Source: Bordetella parapertussis (GTDB taxonomy: Bacteria; Pseudomonadota; Gammaproteobacteria; Burkholderiales; Burkholderiaceae_B). Taken from it: a stretch of DNA of 13,471 nucleotides. The number at the start of each line of letters is the position of its first letter. Positions within the stretch are counted from its first letter, which is position 1. Below, in pieces: positions 6,154-13,471 of the stretch. The DNA is taken from contig CAMCWG010000047.1 in NCBI GenBank assembly GCA_945882005.1, positions 1-13,471 of the forward strand, in the 5' to 3' direction. The notes under the pieces are model-generated. The model saw only the letters and a list, made by a program, of their open reading frames with translations. It was not told where the DNA came from and did not search any database. A program made the translations under genes and the position numbers.

Positions 6154-8988
6154 ATGGCGACATTCATCGAAACGCAGTTCCCCATCGCCCGCCTCTCCGC
6201 GGAGTCTTATAAAGAGCGCAAGGCGGGTGCCAGTCAGACGCTCACCGGTCTGGGCAAATGGTGGGGGCGCAAGCCGCTGATTCTGGTGCGGGCGTCCATT
6301 CTGGGAATGCTAATGCCTGCGTCCAAAGATGCGAAGAAGGATCGGGAGATTTACCTGAAGATTCTCACCATGGACGATGCAGGCACTTGGGATCGCTGCA
6401 AACCCGCCGTCCAGCGTAAAACTTCCCGCGCTGCCTTTGATCGCTTGCCCTATGCCGAGCGCATTGCGGATTGCGAACGACCCGAAAATGTTGCGGGTCC
6501 CTCGGCGGCGGCGTGGGTGGAGATCAATGCGCATCTGGGCACCAACGCAAAATCGTTGCCTGAATTGGTCGAGCAACTCGGTCAACGCACCTTTGGCCAC
6601 ACGCCCCGGGTGGGAGATAGCTTTTGCGGTGGCGGTTCCATTCCCTTTGAAGCTGCGCGCATCGGTTGCGAAGCCTTTGGTTCTGATCTCAATCCCGTGG
6701 CGGGTTTGCTCACTTGGGCGAGCTTGAATCTGCTCGGTGGTGGCAAAGCGGTGCAGGACGAAGTACGGGAAGTGCAGGAAGCCGTCTTTGCGGCGGCGGA
6801 CCAACAGATCACCGCGTGGGGCATCGAACACAATGAGCGGGGTGAGCGCGCCGAGGCGTTTCTTTACTGCGTGGAGGTTAAGCCCGAGGGCTGCGACTAT
6901 TACATTCCACTGGCGCCGAGCTGGGTGATCTCGGAGAAGTACCGCATCGTCGCCACGTGGAAGAAAGTGGCTGGCTCCGACCGATTGCAGCCGACGGTGC
7001 TCGCGGTCTCCGAGGGCGAACTTAAACTCTACAATGCCAAGAAAGAGAAAAAGGGCGCCACGGTGGGCGACAGCCGGGCGATCGATCCTTTTGATGCCAG
7101 CCGCTCGTGGTCGGTGGAGGCCTTGCGCGGGCCCGAGGGCTTGCGTCGGTGGAGCAATGACGATGTGGTGCCGCGGTCCGGCGATGTCTTTCAGGAACGG
7201 CTCTACTGCATCCGCTGGATCAATGCCAAGGGTGAACGTCGGTACGCGGCTCCCGATGCCGCTGACCTTGCGCGGGAATCCAAGGTGCTAGAACTGCTGC
7301 GCGAACGCTTTGCTGAGTGGCAACGCGAGGGGTTTATTCCTTCAAAGGTGATCGTGAGCGGTTACAACACCGATCAACCGATTCGCGAGCGCGGCTGGAC
7401 CCACTGGCACCATTTGTTTATGCCGAGGCAGTTGTTGATGTTGGGAATGGTGTGGAGCGCAGTTCCAAGGCTGGCATCGAAACAAGAGTCAGTTGCCGGA
7501 GCATTAAGTATTTGGAGGGCGACCGATCGGCTATGTCGGTTGTGCTGTATCGATCCGCATCATTCGAAGGGACCAGGCTCGATAGCGAATGTTTTCTTAA
7601 ATCAGGCACTTAACACTCAGTATTCATTTGGCTGTCGGGCGCTTGCTGGATTGGCCGATTTTCTGATTACAGAGCTAATTCCGATCAAGGAGTTGTCGTC
7701 ACACAGTGTTGTAACTATTTCCGACGCTCGCGACCTCCGCGAAACCTGCGACTTCTGGATCACTGATCCGCCCTACGCCGACGCGGTGAACTACCACGAA
7801 CTCGGCGACTTCTTCCTTGCTTGGTATGACAAGCAACTCGCCAAAGCCTTCCCCGAATGGGTCCCCGATGCTCGCGCTGAACTGGCGGTGCGCGGCGATG
7901 GCGAAGACTTCCGCCGTTCGATGGTGGAGATCTACCAGAACCTCGCCAAACACATGCCCGACAACGGGATGCAGATGGTCATGTTCACCCACCAAGACCC
8001 CGCGGTCTGGGCGGACCTCGGGATGATCCTCTGGGCGGCGGGCTTGAAAGCCACCGCCGCTTGGACGATCAGCACCGAAACCGAAGCGGCGGGTATCAAG
8101 AAAGGCAACTATGTGCAAGGCACCGTCTGCCTCGTCTTGCGGAAGCGCACCGCCAACGAACCCGGCTTTCTCGACGAGGTCTACCCGCTGGTCGAAGACG
8201 AAGTGAAGCGGCAGATCGCCTCCATGCAGGCGCTCGATGAAGGCGGCGAGCCGAACTTCAACGATGCGGATTACCAACTGGCCGCCTATGCCGCCGCACT
8301 GAAGGTGCTCACCCAATACGGCAACCTCGATGGCAAGGAAGTGGAGCATGAAGTCTTTGCCGTGCGAGCAAAGCACCAGAAGAGCGATTTCCAAACGGTC
8401 ATCGAACGGGCCTTGGGGATTGCCTGCGACACCCTGATTCCGCGTGGTCTGGATAATTCGTGGCGCGACCTCTCGCTGGTCGAGCGGTATTACTTGCGAG
8501 CGCTAGATATTGAAAGTCGCGGGGAGCGTCGGCAGGGGATGTATGAGGAATTGGCGCGGGGCTTTGGGGTCACGGAAATCAAACCCCTCTTAAAGAACGA
8601 CAAAGCGAACGGGGCGCGAATGTTCACCCCCACAGGTTTGGGGGCTAGTTTGCTCGGGCCCATCGCGGGCGCGCAACCCACAACTGCTGGACTCCCGCCT
8701 CGCCGTGGCCGAGCGGGCGGTGGCGCCGCACACCCCTTTGCCGCATCGCCCTTGCGCCACCTAATGTTTGCCATCCGCGAAACTACCGCCGCTAACAATA
8801 GCCCTGAGACAGGGCGCCAATATCTGCGCGACACTTTTGGCCAGGGCTATTGGACAAAACGCGAAGGCTTTGTTGCCTTGCTTGAATGGCTGGCAGCTTT
8901 GGGTAACGCCGAAGGTATGAACGAATGGGCCAACGATTCTGAAGCGGCGCGTATTTTGGCGGGTCGCTTACGAATTGATCACGCCTGA
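6154..8988 (+). CDS. DUF1156-type DNA methyltransferase (N6-adenine or N4-cytosine)
   Basis: This 944-aa protein is a predicted S-adenosylmethionine-dependent DNA methyltransferase, probably the modification arm of the cassette. The N-terminus shows the DUF1156 signature, including KWWGRKPL (35-42). Motif I for SAM binding is DSFCGGGSIPFEA (155-167), followed by SDLNPVA (177-183). The catalytic motif IV is DPPY (538-541) in TDPPYADAVNYHEL, which fits an exocyclic amino-group methyltransferase. About 370 residues separate motifs I and IV and may hold the target-recognition part, including NQALNTQYSFGCR (483-495). Two oddities: bases 7441-7740 (residues 430-529) fall to about 50% GC between flanks of 58-61%, and a Pro/Arg/Gly-rich stretch at about 847-860 overlaps a GC-rich palindrome. 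The frame is intact. The start is 17 bases after DUF3780 and the stop overlaps the helicase ATG by one base (TGATG). The modified base and site are unknown. Confidence 0.9.
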   Translation: MATFIETQFPIARLSAESYKERKAGASQTLTGLGKWWGRKPLILVRASILGMLMPASKDAKKDREIYLKILTMDDAGTWDRCKPAVQRKTSRAAFDRLPYAERIADCERPENVAGPSAAAWVEINAHLGTNAKSLPELVEQLGQRTFGHTPRVGDSFCGGGSIPFEAARIGCEAFGSDLNPVAGLLTWASLNLLGGGKAVQDEVREVQEAVFAAADQQITAWGIEHNERGERAEAFLYCVEVKPEGCDYYIPLAPSWVISEKYRIVATWKKVAGSDRLQPTVLAVSEGELKLYNAKKEKKGATVGDSRAIDPFDASRSWSVEALRGPEGLRRWSNDDVVPRSGDVFQERLYCIRWINAKGERRYAAPDAADLARESKVLELLRERFAEWQREGFIPSKVIVSGYNTDQPIRERGWTHWHHLFMPRQLLMLGMVWSAVPRLASKQESVAGALSIWRATDRLCRLCCIDPHHSKGPGSIANVFLNQALNTQYSFGCRALAGLADFLITELIPIKELSSHSVVTISDARDLRETCDFWITDPPYADAVNYHELGDFFLAWYDKQLAKAFPEWVPDARAELAVRGDGEDFRRSMVEIYQNLAKHMPDNGMQMVMFTHQDPAVWADLGMILWAAGLKATAAWTISTETEAAGIKKGNYVQGTVCLVLRKRTANEPGFLDEVYPLVEDEVKRQIASMQALDEGGEPNFNDADYQLAAYAAALKVLTQYGNLDGKEVEHEVFAVRAKHQKSDFQTVIERALGIACDTLIPRGLDNSWRDLSLVERYYLRALDIESRGERRQGMYEELARGFGVTEIKPLLKNDKANGARMFTPTGLGASLLGPIAGAQPTTAGLPPRRGRAGGGAAHPFAASPLRHLMFAIRETTAANNSPETGRQYLRDTFGQGYWTKREGFVALLEWLAALGNAEGMNEWANDSEAARILAGRLRIDHA
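8694..8717. repeat. GC-rich palindrome inside the methyltransferase gene
   Basis: CCCG (8694-8697) and CTCG (8699-8702) pair with CGAG (8710-8713) and CGGG (8714-8717) around a seven-base loop, with one bulged C. It encodes part of a low-complexity Pro/Arg/Gly stretch that looks out of place in the protein. It may be a small in-frame palindromic insertion or simply GC-rich coding sequence. Confidence 0.35.
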
Positions 8989-11780
8989 TGTTGCAGCGTC
9001 ATTCCAGTCGTCGCAACCGGCTTGATCATGCCGTACTGAATCAGCGACTGGTAGGCGCGGTCTCTTACGACCGGATCGCAGGCTACTTTCGGTCCAGCCT
9101 TTTTGAAGTCGCGGGCGAGGCTATATCTAAGGTGGCGGGCCCAGTGCGGATCATCTGCAATTCGGACCTTGATCCGCAGGACCTAATCACCGCAGCCGCG
9201 GCGCAAGCCGCGCTACGCAGGTCGTGGTGCGCTGGCCTGCCAGAGGATGCCCCACCCGTTGCCATCCCTCGCTACAAAGCACTTTACGACGCGCTTCTGA
9301 ACAAACGCATGGAAGTGCGCGTACTGCCCGACTCAGCCTTTGGGTTAATCCACGGCAAAGCAGGTGTTTTACGCCACGCAGATGGCACCGCGACAGCTTT
9401 CCTCGGTAGCGTGAACGAAAGTGCGTCAGCGTGGAAGGTGAACTATGAGCTGCTCTGGGAGGACGACTCTCCGGCAACCATTGCATGGGTGCAAGAGGAG
9501 TTCGATGCACTGTGGAATGACTCTCGCGCGATAGATTTGGCGTGCTGCCCGTTCATTACGCAGGATCTGCAGCGGATCATTTCACGCAAGGTGATCGAAC
9601 CCGCGGACCTTAAAGCCATGGCTGATCCGACACAGGTTGCGGCGTCCGCCGCTATCGAAACGCCGGTGTATCGTCGCGAGCAAGGTCTATGGCCTCACCA
9701 AAAGTACTTCGCTCGGCTTGCTTTGGAGCGGCATCGCCTTGGCGGTGCTCGTCTGGTACTCGCCGATCAGGTCGGTTTGGGCAAAACCATCCAGCTTGCC
9801 ATGGCGGCCCTTTTGATCGCGCTGGATGATCCGGACGGCGGCCCCATTCTTGTGCTTGCGCCCAAGCCGCTACTGCAGCAGTGGCAAGACGAGTTAATGG
9901 AGCTTCTCTTGTTGCCCTCGGCCAGATGGAACGGCAAATCTTGGGTAGATGAAAACGAGCTGGAGTATCCAGCTGACGGCGCCAAGTCTCTCGGCAAATG
10001 CCCACGCAGAATTGGGCTGGTCTCGCAGGGTTTGGTGGTGCGAGGATTAGCCGAAGCGGTCCATCAATTGCTGAGCCGCAATTACAGCTGCGTAATCGTC
10101 GACGAAGCACACCGGGCGCGCCGCCGTAAGGTACCCAAGGTAGACGCCAAAGCAGACGAAATTGATGAAAAGGCCGAACCCAACAAGCTCATGGCTTTTC
10201 TGTGGCAAATCGGCAAGCAAACCAAAAGCATGTTGTTGGCCACCGCCACGCCCGTGCAATTGCACCCCGTCGAGGCCTGGGACTTGCTGCACATTCTGTC
10301 GCAGGGCAACGATGGTGTATTAGGCGGTTGGACCCAAACAAGTCCTTGGTTTCAGGCCAGCCATTGCCTAGCCATTGCTACCGGCGATGCTACGGTCCCG
10401 ACTGCAGATGTGCGCGCTGGATGGCAATACGTCAGAGACCCGCTTCCCTCACGCTTTGAAGGCTCGGCGTTTGATCGCATTCGTCGTGGCTTGGATGCCA
10501 GCGATACGCGTTGGCAGTTCCCGCCAGAGAGCATCGACAAGCTTTCAACGGCAGTGCAGCGAGTTCAGATTCAGAACGGGTTGCTTCCAAATTACGGAGA
10601 AAACTTCAACCCCATGTTGCGCTGCATAGTTAGACGCACGCGCGCATATTTGGAGGCGACGATTAACCCGGCCACTGGTGGCTACTTGCTACCAAAAGTG
10701 ACGGTGAAGCTCTTTGGCGAGGAAAACGCAGACGCGCTTGTTCTTGGCGGTTATCTGCGCGAGGCCTATGAAGAAGCCGAAAATTTCTCGTTCCTTCTTC
10801 AAAAGAGGGTCAAGGGCGCAGGCTTTTTCAAGACGCTACTGCTAAGACGCCTCGGTAGCTCAATGGAGGCTGGTCGTCGCACGGTCAGTAAATTATTAGG
10901 GTACGAACCGGATACGCCTGACGATGAAGAGGACGACGAACCTGAAGATAGCAACCAGCAAAGTGGCAAGTTCCCAGAACCCGTCAGCGAGTTCAAGGAC
11001 TACACCGACGCTGAACGACAGTCATTGGAACGCTGCCTGACCCTGCTAAAAGAGGGTGGCAATAACGATCCGAAATTGGACGCTGTAATCGGCTACTTGC
11101 GCGGAACGCAAAAAGGAACGAGCCGTAGTTGGCTTGATCTGGGATGTATTTTATTTTCTCAGTACTACGACACCGTCCGTTGGATCGGCAATGAGATGGC
11201 GACGCGCGATGAGTTCTCGGGAATGGACATTGGCCTTTACGCCGGCAGTAATCGCTCTGGGTTTTGGCGGGATGGCAAGTTTCAGCGTTGTGATCGCAAC
11301 GCCCTGAAGGCTCGTGTTCGCAGTGGGGATCTAAAATTGCTATTGGGAACGGACGCCGCCTCAGAAGGTCTCAACTTGCAGCGCCTCGGTACGCTCATCA
11401 ATATCGACTTGCCTTGGAACCCAACGCGCCTCGAGCAGCGCAAAGGGCGTATTCAACGGATTGGCCAGGCCCGCAGTGAAATATGGATTGCCAATCTTCG
11501 CTACCGTGACTCCGTCGAAGACAAAGTGCATCAGGTTCTTGCCGATCGCCTAGAGGCAATCCACGGATTATTTGGCCAAATCCCCGACACGCTAGAGGAC
11601 GTCTGGGTGCAGGTGGCGCTCAATGATGCAGAGGCGGCCAATCAACTCATTGACCGAACGACTGCAACGCGAAACCCCTTCGATATCAAATATAGCAAGG
11701 TGGAAGATGCGGATTGGGAGACCTGTTCAACGGTGCTAGATCCTAGGATTGTGAAAGAACAACTTTCTCAAGGATGGTGA
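8988..11780 (+). CDS. PLD-like domain fused to SNF2/superfamily-2 helicase, anti-phage-associated
   Basis: This 930-aa fusion is the likely DNA-acting engine and only visible candidate nuclease of the cassette. Residues 1-180 form a phospholipase-D-like domain: GYFRSSLFE near the start, HGK (His122, Lys124) and GSVNES (140-145). The aspartate of the classic HxK(x4)D motif is not in place; Arg129 sits there. The helicase core shows motif I DQVGLGKT (260-267), motif II DEAH (372-375), motif III ATATP (418-422), TDAASEGLNLQ and motif VI QRKGRIQRIGQ (817-827), all typical of SNF2-type translocases. An acidic patch (about 642-654) lies between the two helicase lobes. The ATG overlaps the methyltransferase stop by one base, which implies translational coupling. 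PLD-helicases of this type travel with DUF499, DUF3780 and DUF1156 genes. Roles in tracking along DNA and cleaving it are inferred; helicase identity is firm, nuclease activity is not. Confidence 0.92.
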   Translation: MLQRHSSRRNRLDHAVLNQRLVGAVSYDRIAGYFRSSLFEVAGEAISKVAGPVRIICNSDLDPQDLITAAAAQAALRRSWCAGLPEDAPPVAIPRYKALYDALLNKRMEVRVLPDSAFGLIHGKAGVLRHADGTATAFLGSVNESASAWKVNYELLWEDDSPATIAWVQEEFDALWNDSRAIDLACCPFITQDLQRIISRKVIEPADLKAMADPTQVAASAAIETPVYRREQGLWPHQKYFARLALERHRLGGARLVLADQVGLGKTIQLAMAALLIALDDPDGGPILVLAPKPLLQQWQDELMELLLLPSARWNGKSWVDENELEYPADGAKSLGKCPRRIGLVSQGLVVRGLAEAVHQLLSRNYSCVIVDEAHRARRRKVPKVDAKADEIDEKAEPNKLMAFLWQIGKQTKSMLLATATPVQLHPVEAWDLLHILSQGNDGVLGGWTQTSPWFQASHCLAIATGDATVPTADVRAGWQYVRDPLPSRFEGSAFDRIRRGLDASDTRWQFPPESIDKLSTAVQRVQIQNGLLPNYGENFNPMLRCIVRRTRAYLEATINPATGGYLLPKVTVKLFGEENADALVLGGYLREAYEEAENFSFLLQKRVKGAGFFKTLLLRRLGSSMEAGRRTVSKLLGYEPDTPDDEEDDEPEDSNQQSGKFPEPVSEFKDYTDAERQSLERCLTLLKEGGNNDPKLDAVIGYLRGTQKGTSRSWLDLGCILFSQYYDTVRWIGNEMATRDEFSGMDIGLYAGSNRSGFWRDGKFQRCDRNALKARVRSGDLKLLLGTDAASEGLNLQRLGTLINIDLPWNPTRLEQRKGRIQRIGQARSEIWIANLRYRDSVEDKVHQVLADRLEAIHGLFGQIPDTLEDVWVQVALNDAEAANQLIDRTTATRNPFDIKYSKVEDADWETCSTVLDPRIVKEQLSQGW

Positions 11781-11787
11781 TTCCCGC

Positions 11788-12453
11788 GTGAAACTCTATT
11801 ACCTCACTGGCGCGCAATTCGCTCTTGCCAATTTGGCCATGCGCAGGGTAAAAATTTCTAGATTCTCGGAATTGAATGACCCTTTTGAACTGATGGCGAT
11901 GGATTTAAGTGATGACGAAGATCGCCGAGCTGTCGAAGGGTTTCGTGACGAGATGAACGCCTCCAAGGGCGTTATTTGCTTTTCTTCGACTTGGGAGAAC
12001 CCGGTCCTTTGGGGGCACTACGCCGATAAACATAGGGGCGTGGCGCTCGGCTTTGAAGTGAACGACGACTTACTCGTGGAAGCCACGTACGAGAACTGTA
12101 GGTTCCATCTACCTAGGGATCCTGTAACTAACCGTGTCAAGCCTGACGAGGAGACCGTTCGGAGAATTCTTTCGACAAAATTCACTGACTGGCAGTACGA
12201 AAATGAATGGCGGTTTTTTGTTGAGTTATCAGAAGCCACGCTGGAGTCCGGGCTCTACTTTGAAGAGTTTTCAGAGAGCCTAAAGCTGACTGAAGTGATT
12301 CTTGGCGCGAAATGCGAACTTCCAAAAGAAAAAGTCCAAGCTTTGATTGATGCAATGAAACTCCATGCAAAAGTCATTAAAGCAAGGATTGCTCACGATG
12401 AATTTAAAGTTATTGAAGACAATTCAGCGCTGCTGCCGCCTCCCGCCTTATAA
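11788..12453 (+). CDS. DUF2971 family protein at the end of the defence operon
   Basis: This 221-aa protein starts with GTG seven bases after the helicase stop, with AAGGA at 11770-11774 as a rather distant ribosome site. DUF2971 hallmarks are visible: an opening YYLTGAQ, SRFSELNDPFE (24-34), ICFSSTWENPVLWGHYADKH (63-82) and WQYENEWRF (135-143). I know of no established biochemical activity. The last 240 bases of coding sequence are about 41% GC, the lowest of any gene here, which suggests a separate origin from the methyltransferase and from the flanking genes. Its place as the last gene of a tightly spaced defence operon suggests an effector, toxin or accessory role, but it could also be a passenger. 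The conserved Arg, His-Tyr and Glu clusters recall the general layout of ADP-ribosyltransferase-like toxins; that is speculation. Cytoplasmic, no membrane segment. Confidence 0.83.
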   Translation: MKLYYLTGAQFALANLAMRRVKISRFSELNDPFELMAMDLSDDEDRRAVEGFRDEMNASKGVICFSSTWENPVLWGHYADKHRGVALGFEVNDDLLVEATYENCRFHLPRDPVTNRVKPDEETVRRILSTKFTDWQYENEWRFFVELSEATLESGLYFEEFSESLKLTEVILGAKCELPKEKVQALIDAMKLHAKVIKARIAHDEFKVIEDNSALLPPPAL

Positions 12454-12508
12454 CTAACCCTAGCAGCCCGATGTGTTCTTCGCTCCAACGCACTCCGGCT
12501 CCAGCGAA

Positions 12509-12538
12509 TTGCTTACGTCTCAACAGTGTCAGCATACT
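12509..12538 (+). promoter_or_regulatory. Weak candidate sigma-70 promoter for the acetyltransferase gene
   Basis: TTGCTT (12509-12514) and CATACT (12533-12538) are separated by 18 bases, matching the consensus at 3/6 and 4/6 positions. They lie in the 119-base gap between the DUF2971 stop and the acetyltransferase ATG, the place where a separate promoter would be expected. The match is weak and may be chance. Confidence 0.2.
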
Positions 12539-12572
12539 GCGAGCACCCTTTCTAATAGGACAACCACCGCCC

Positions 12573-13421
12573 ATGACTCACACCACCGATCCTCAAGAAA
12601 CACTGTCACCCGCCTTGGTGGAGCAGGTGCTGGAGAAGCTTGGTTTGCGGGCGCCGCCGGCGCTCGATCTGGCGGGACTCAGCGCCCTGTACGCGCAGTG
12701 GTGCCTGCGGGTGCCATTCGACAACATCCGCAAATTGCTTCATCTGCGTAGCGGCAACTCAGGCCCACTGGCGGGTGACGATCCCACTGAATTCTTCGAG
12801 GCTTGGCTCGCCCATAGCACCGGCGGCACTTGCTGGCCCGGCAACGGCGCGCTGGACGCTCTGCTGTGCAAGCTGGGCTTCGAGACCACGCGCGGCGTGG
12901 CCACCATGATGGCCTCGGCCGATCCGCCGCCGGGACATGCCACCGTTGTTGTGCAGCTGGATGGGCGCCGCTACATGGTAGATGCCTCTATCCTGCACGG
13001 CGAACCGCTGCTCCTCGAGCAAACGCCCACGGCCGTCGCGCACCCCGCTTGGGGGGTCCAATGCACGCTGCGCGACACGCGCTGGCATATTTTCTGGCGC
13101 CCGTTGCACCGGCCCGAAGGCTTCGATTGCCGCATTGAGTACCTAGGCGCCACGCACGATGATTTCCGCCGTCGCCACGAGATGACGCGCCAGTGGAGTC
13201 CCTTCAACTACGCCGTCACGCTGCGCCTAAACCGCGCTGATCAAGTGATCGGCACCGCGTTTGGCAATCGGGTAGAACTACGCGCCGATGGCAACGTCCT
13301 GCAGCAGCCGCTGGCCCGCGCGGAGCAGCTGCGTCAGCTCATTGAGGAATTTGGCATCAGCGAGGAACTGGTGATGGCGCTGCCGGAAGACTCCCCCATC
13401 CCACCGCCGCCCGCGCGCTAA
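12573..13421 (+). CDS. Arylamine N-acetyltransferase (NAT) family protein
   Basis: This 282-aa protein belongs to the NAT family, which moves acetyl or other acyl groups from coenzyme A to arylamines and related acceptors. The cysteine-protease-like triad is visible: Cys87 in GGTCWPGNG, His122 in PGHATVVV and Asp137 in YMVDAS; the His-Asp spacing of 15 matches known NATs. The glutamate usual after the cysteine motif (CxExN) is missing, so this is a divergent member that may use another acyl donor or acceptor. I chose the ATG at 12573 because the helix-rich NAT start follows it and AGGA lies at 12557-12560; an earlier in-frame ATG at 12471 adds 34 residues with no NAT likeness. GC is about 65% over 12601-12840, like the amidase and unlike the cassette, so it is probably chromosomal backbone unrelated to defence. 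Confidence 0.87.
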   Translation: MTHTTDPQETLSPALVEQVLEKLGLRAPPALDLAGLSALYAQWCLRVPFDNIRKLLHLRSGNSGPLAGDDPTEFFEAWLAHSTGGTCWPGNGALDALLCKLGFETTRGVATMMASADPPPGHATVVVQLDGRRYMVDASILHGEPLLLEQTPTAVAHPAWGVQCTLRDTRWHIFWRPLHRPEGFDCRIEYLGATHDDFRRRHEMTRQWSPFNYAVTLRLNRADQVIGTAFGNRVELRADGNVLQQPLARAEQLRQLIEEFGISEELVMALPEDSPIPPPPAR

Positions 13422-13426
13422 TGCCG

Positions 13427-13451
13427 CCGCCCGCTTGGGCGAAGCAGGCGG
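13427..13451 (+). terminator. GC-rich hairpin just after the acetyltransferase stop
   Basis: A ten-position stem (13427-13436 with 13442-13451) has a single C-A mismatch and a five-base GGGCG loop, six bases after the stop codon. Position and stability suggest a transcript end, but no T-run follows within the window, so it may instead protect the 3' end of the message or depend on Rho. Confidence 0.35.
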
Positions 13452-13471
13452 TGCGCAAAGCCGCATGATGG

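Noticed and set aside
7699..8394. 231-residue antisense open frame opposite the methyltransferase gene
   Set aside because: It is a shadow of a high-GC coding region that carries DPPY and conserved family motifs on the + strand; the antisense protein shows no recognisable domain.
9652..10110. 152-residue antisense open frame opposite the helicase gene
   Set aside because: Covers the Walker A and DEAH motifs of the + strand helicase; its own translation is low-complexity and unlike known proteins.
1808..12453. Classification as DISARM or BREX
   Set aside because: No DUF1998 protein, PglZ phosphatase or BrxC/BrxL-like genes are seen. The DUF499/DUF3780/DUF1156 set with a PLD-helicase is a different combination.
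12471..12572. Earlier ATG at 12471 as the acetyltransferase start
   Set aside because: It adds 34 residues without NAT-like sequence and overlaps the presumed promoter region; the ATG at 12573 gives a normal NAT length.

Overview
The window holds a tightly packed, multi-gene defence cassette of the DNA-modification/restriction kind (about 1750-12453), lying between two ordinary chromosomal enzyme genes. All genes are on the + strand. GC content and codon use fit a Gram-negative bacterium, probably a proteobacterium, but nothing here fixes the genus.

Left flank (1-1507): the 3' part of an amidase-signature hydrolase, GC about 65% where I counted by hand (481-720). It is followed by a gene-free stretch of 300 bases that falls from GC-rich to AT-rich and ends in an AT-rich hairpin plus a run of eight T.

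Central cassette: (1) two small excisionase/MerR-type helix-turn-helix proteins, tandem paralogues in the same frame with one TAG between them; (2) a possible 30-codon ORF coupled to the second by an ATGA overlap, with a strong Shine-Dalgarno; (3) a 1044-aa DUF499-type P-loop ATPase; (4) a 208-aa DUF3780-type protein; (5) a 944-aa DUF1156-type DNA methyltransferase with a DPPY motif; (6) a 930-aa fusion of a phospholipase-D-like domain with a SNF2/superfamily-2 helicase; (7) a 221-aa DUF2971 protein. Gaps within the block are +12, -4, +15, +4, +17, -1 and +7 bases, so it reads as one operon. The combination DUF499 + DUF3780 + DUF1156 + PLD/helicase is, from memory, a recognised anti-phage-associated gene set. 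The HTH pair and the DUF2971 gene are the parts I would treat as least described. A plausible division of labour, which is inference: the methyltransferase marks host DNA; the DUF499 ATPase, DUF3780 protein and PLD-helicase act on unmarked or invading DNA; the HTH proteins control expression; and DUF2971 is an added effector or accessory.

Right flank (12573-13421): an arylamine N-acetyltransferase family protein with a visible Cys-His-Asp triad, GC about 65% at its 5' end, followed at once by a GC-rich hairpin. The jump from about 41% GC (end of DUF2971) to about 65% marks the right edge of the island. No integrase, transposase, tRNA gene, CRISPR array or convincing attachment-site repeat was seen.
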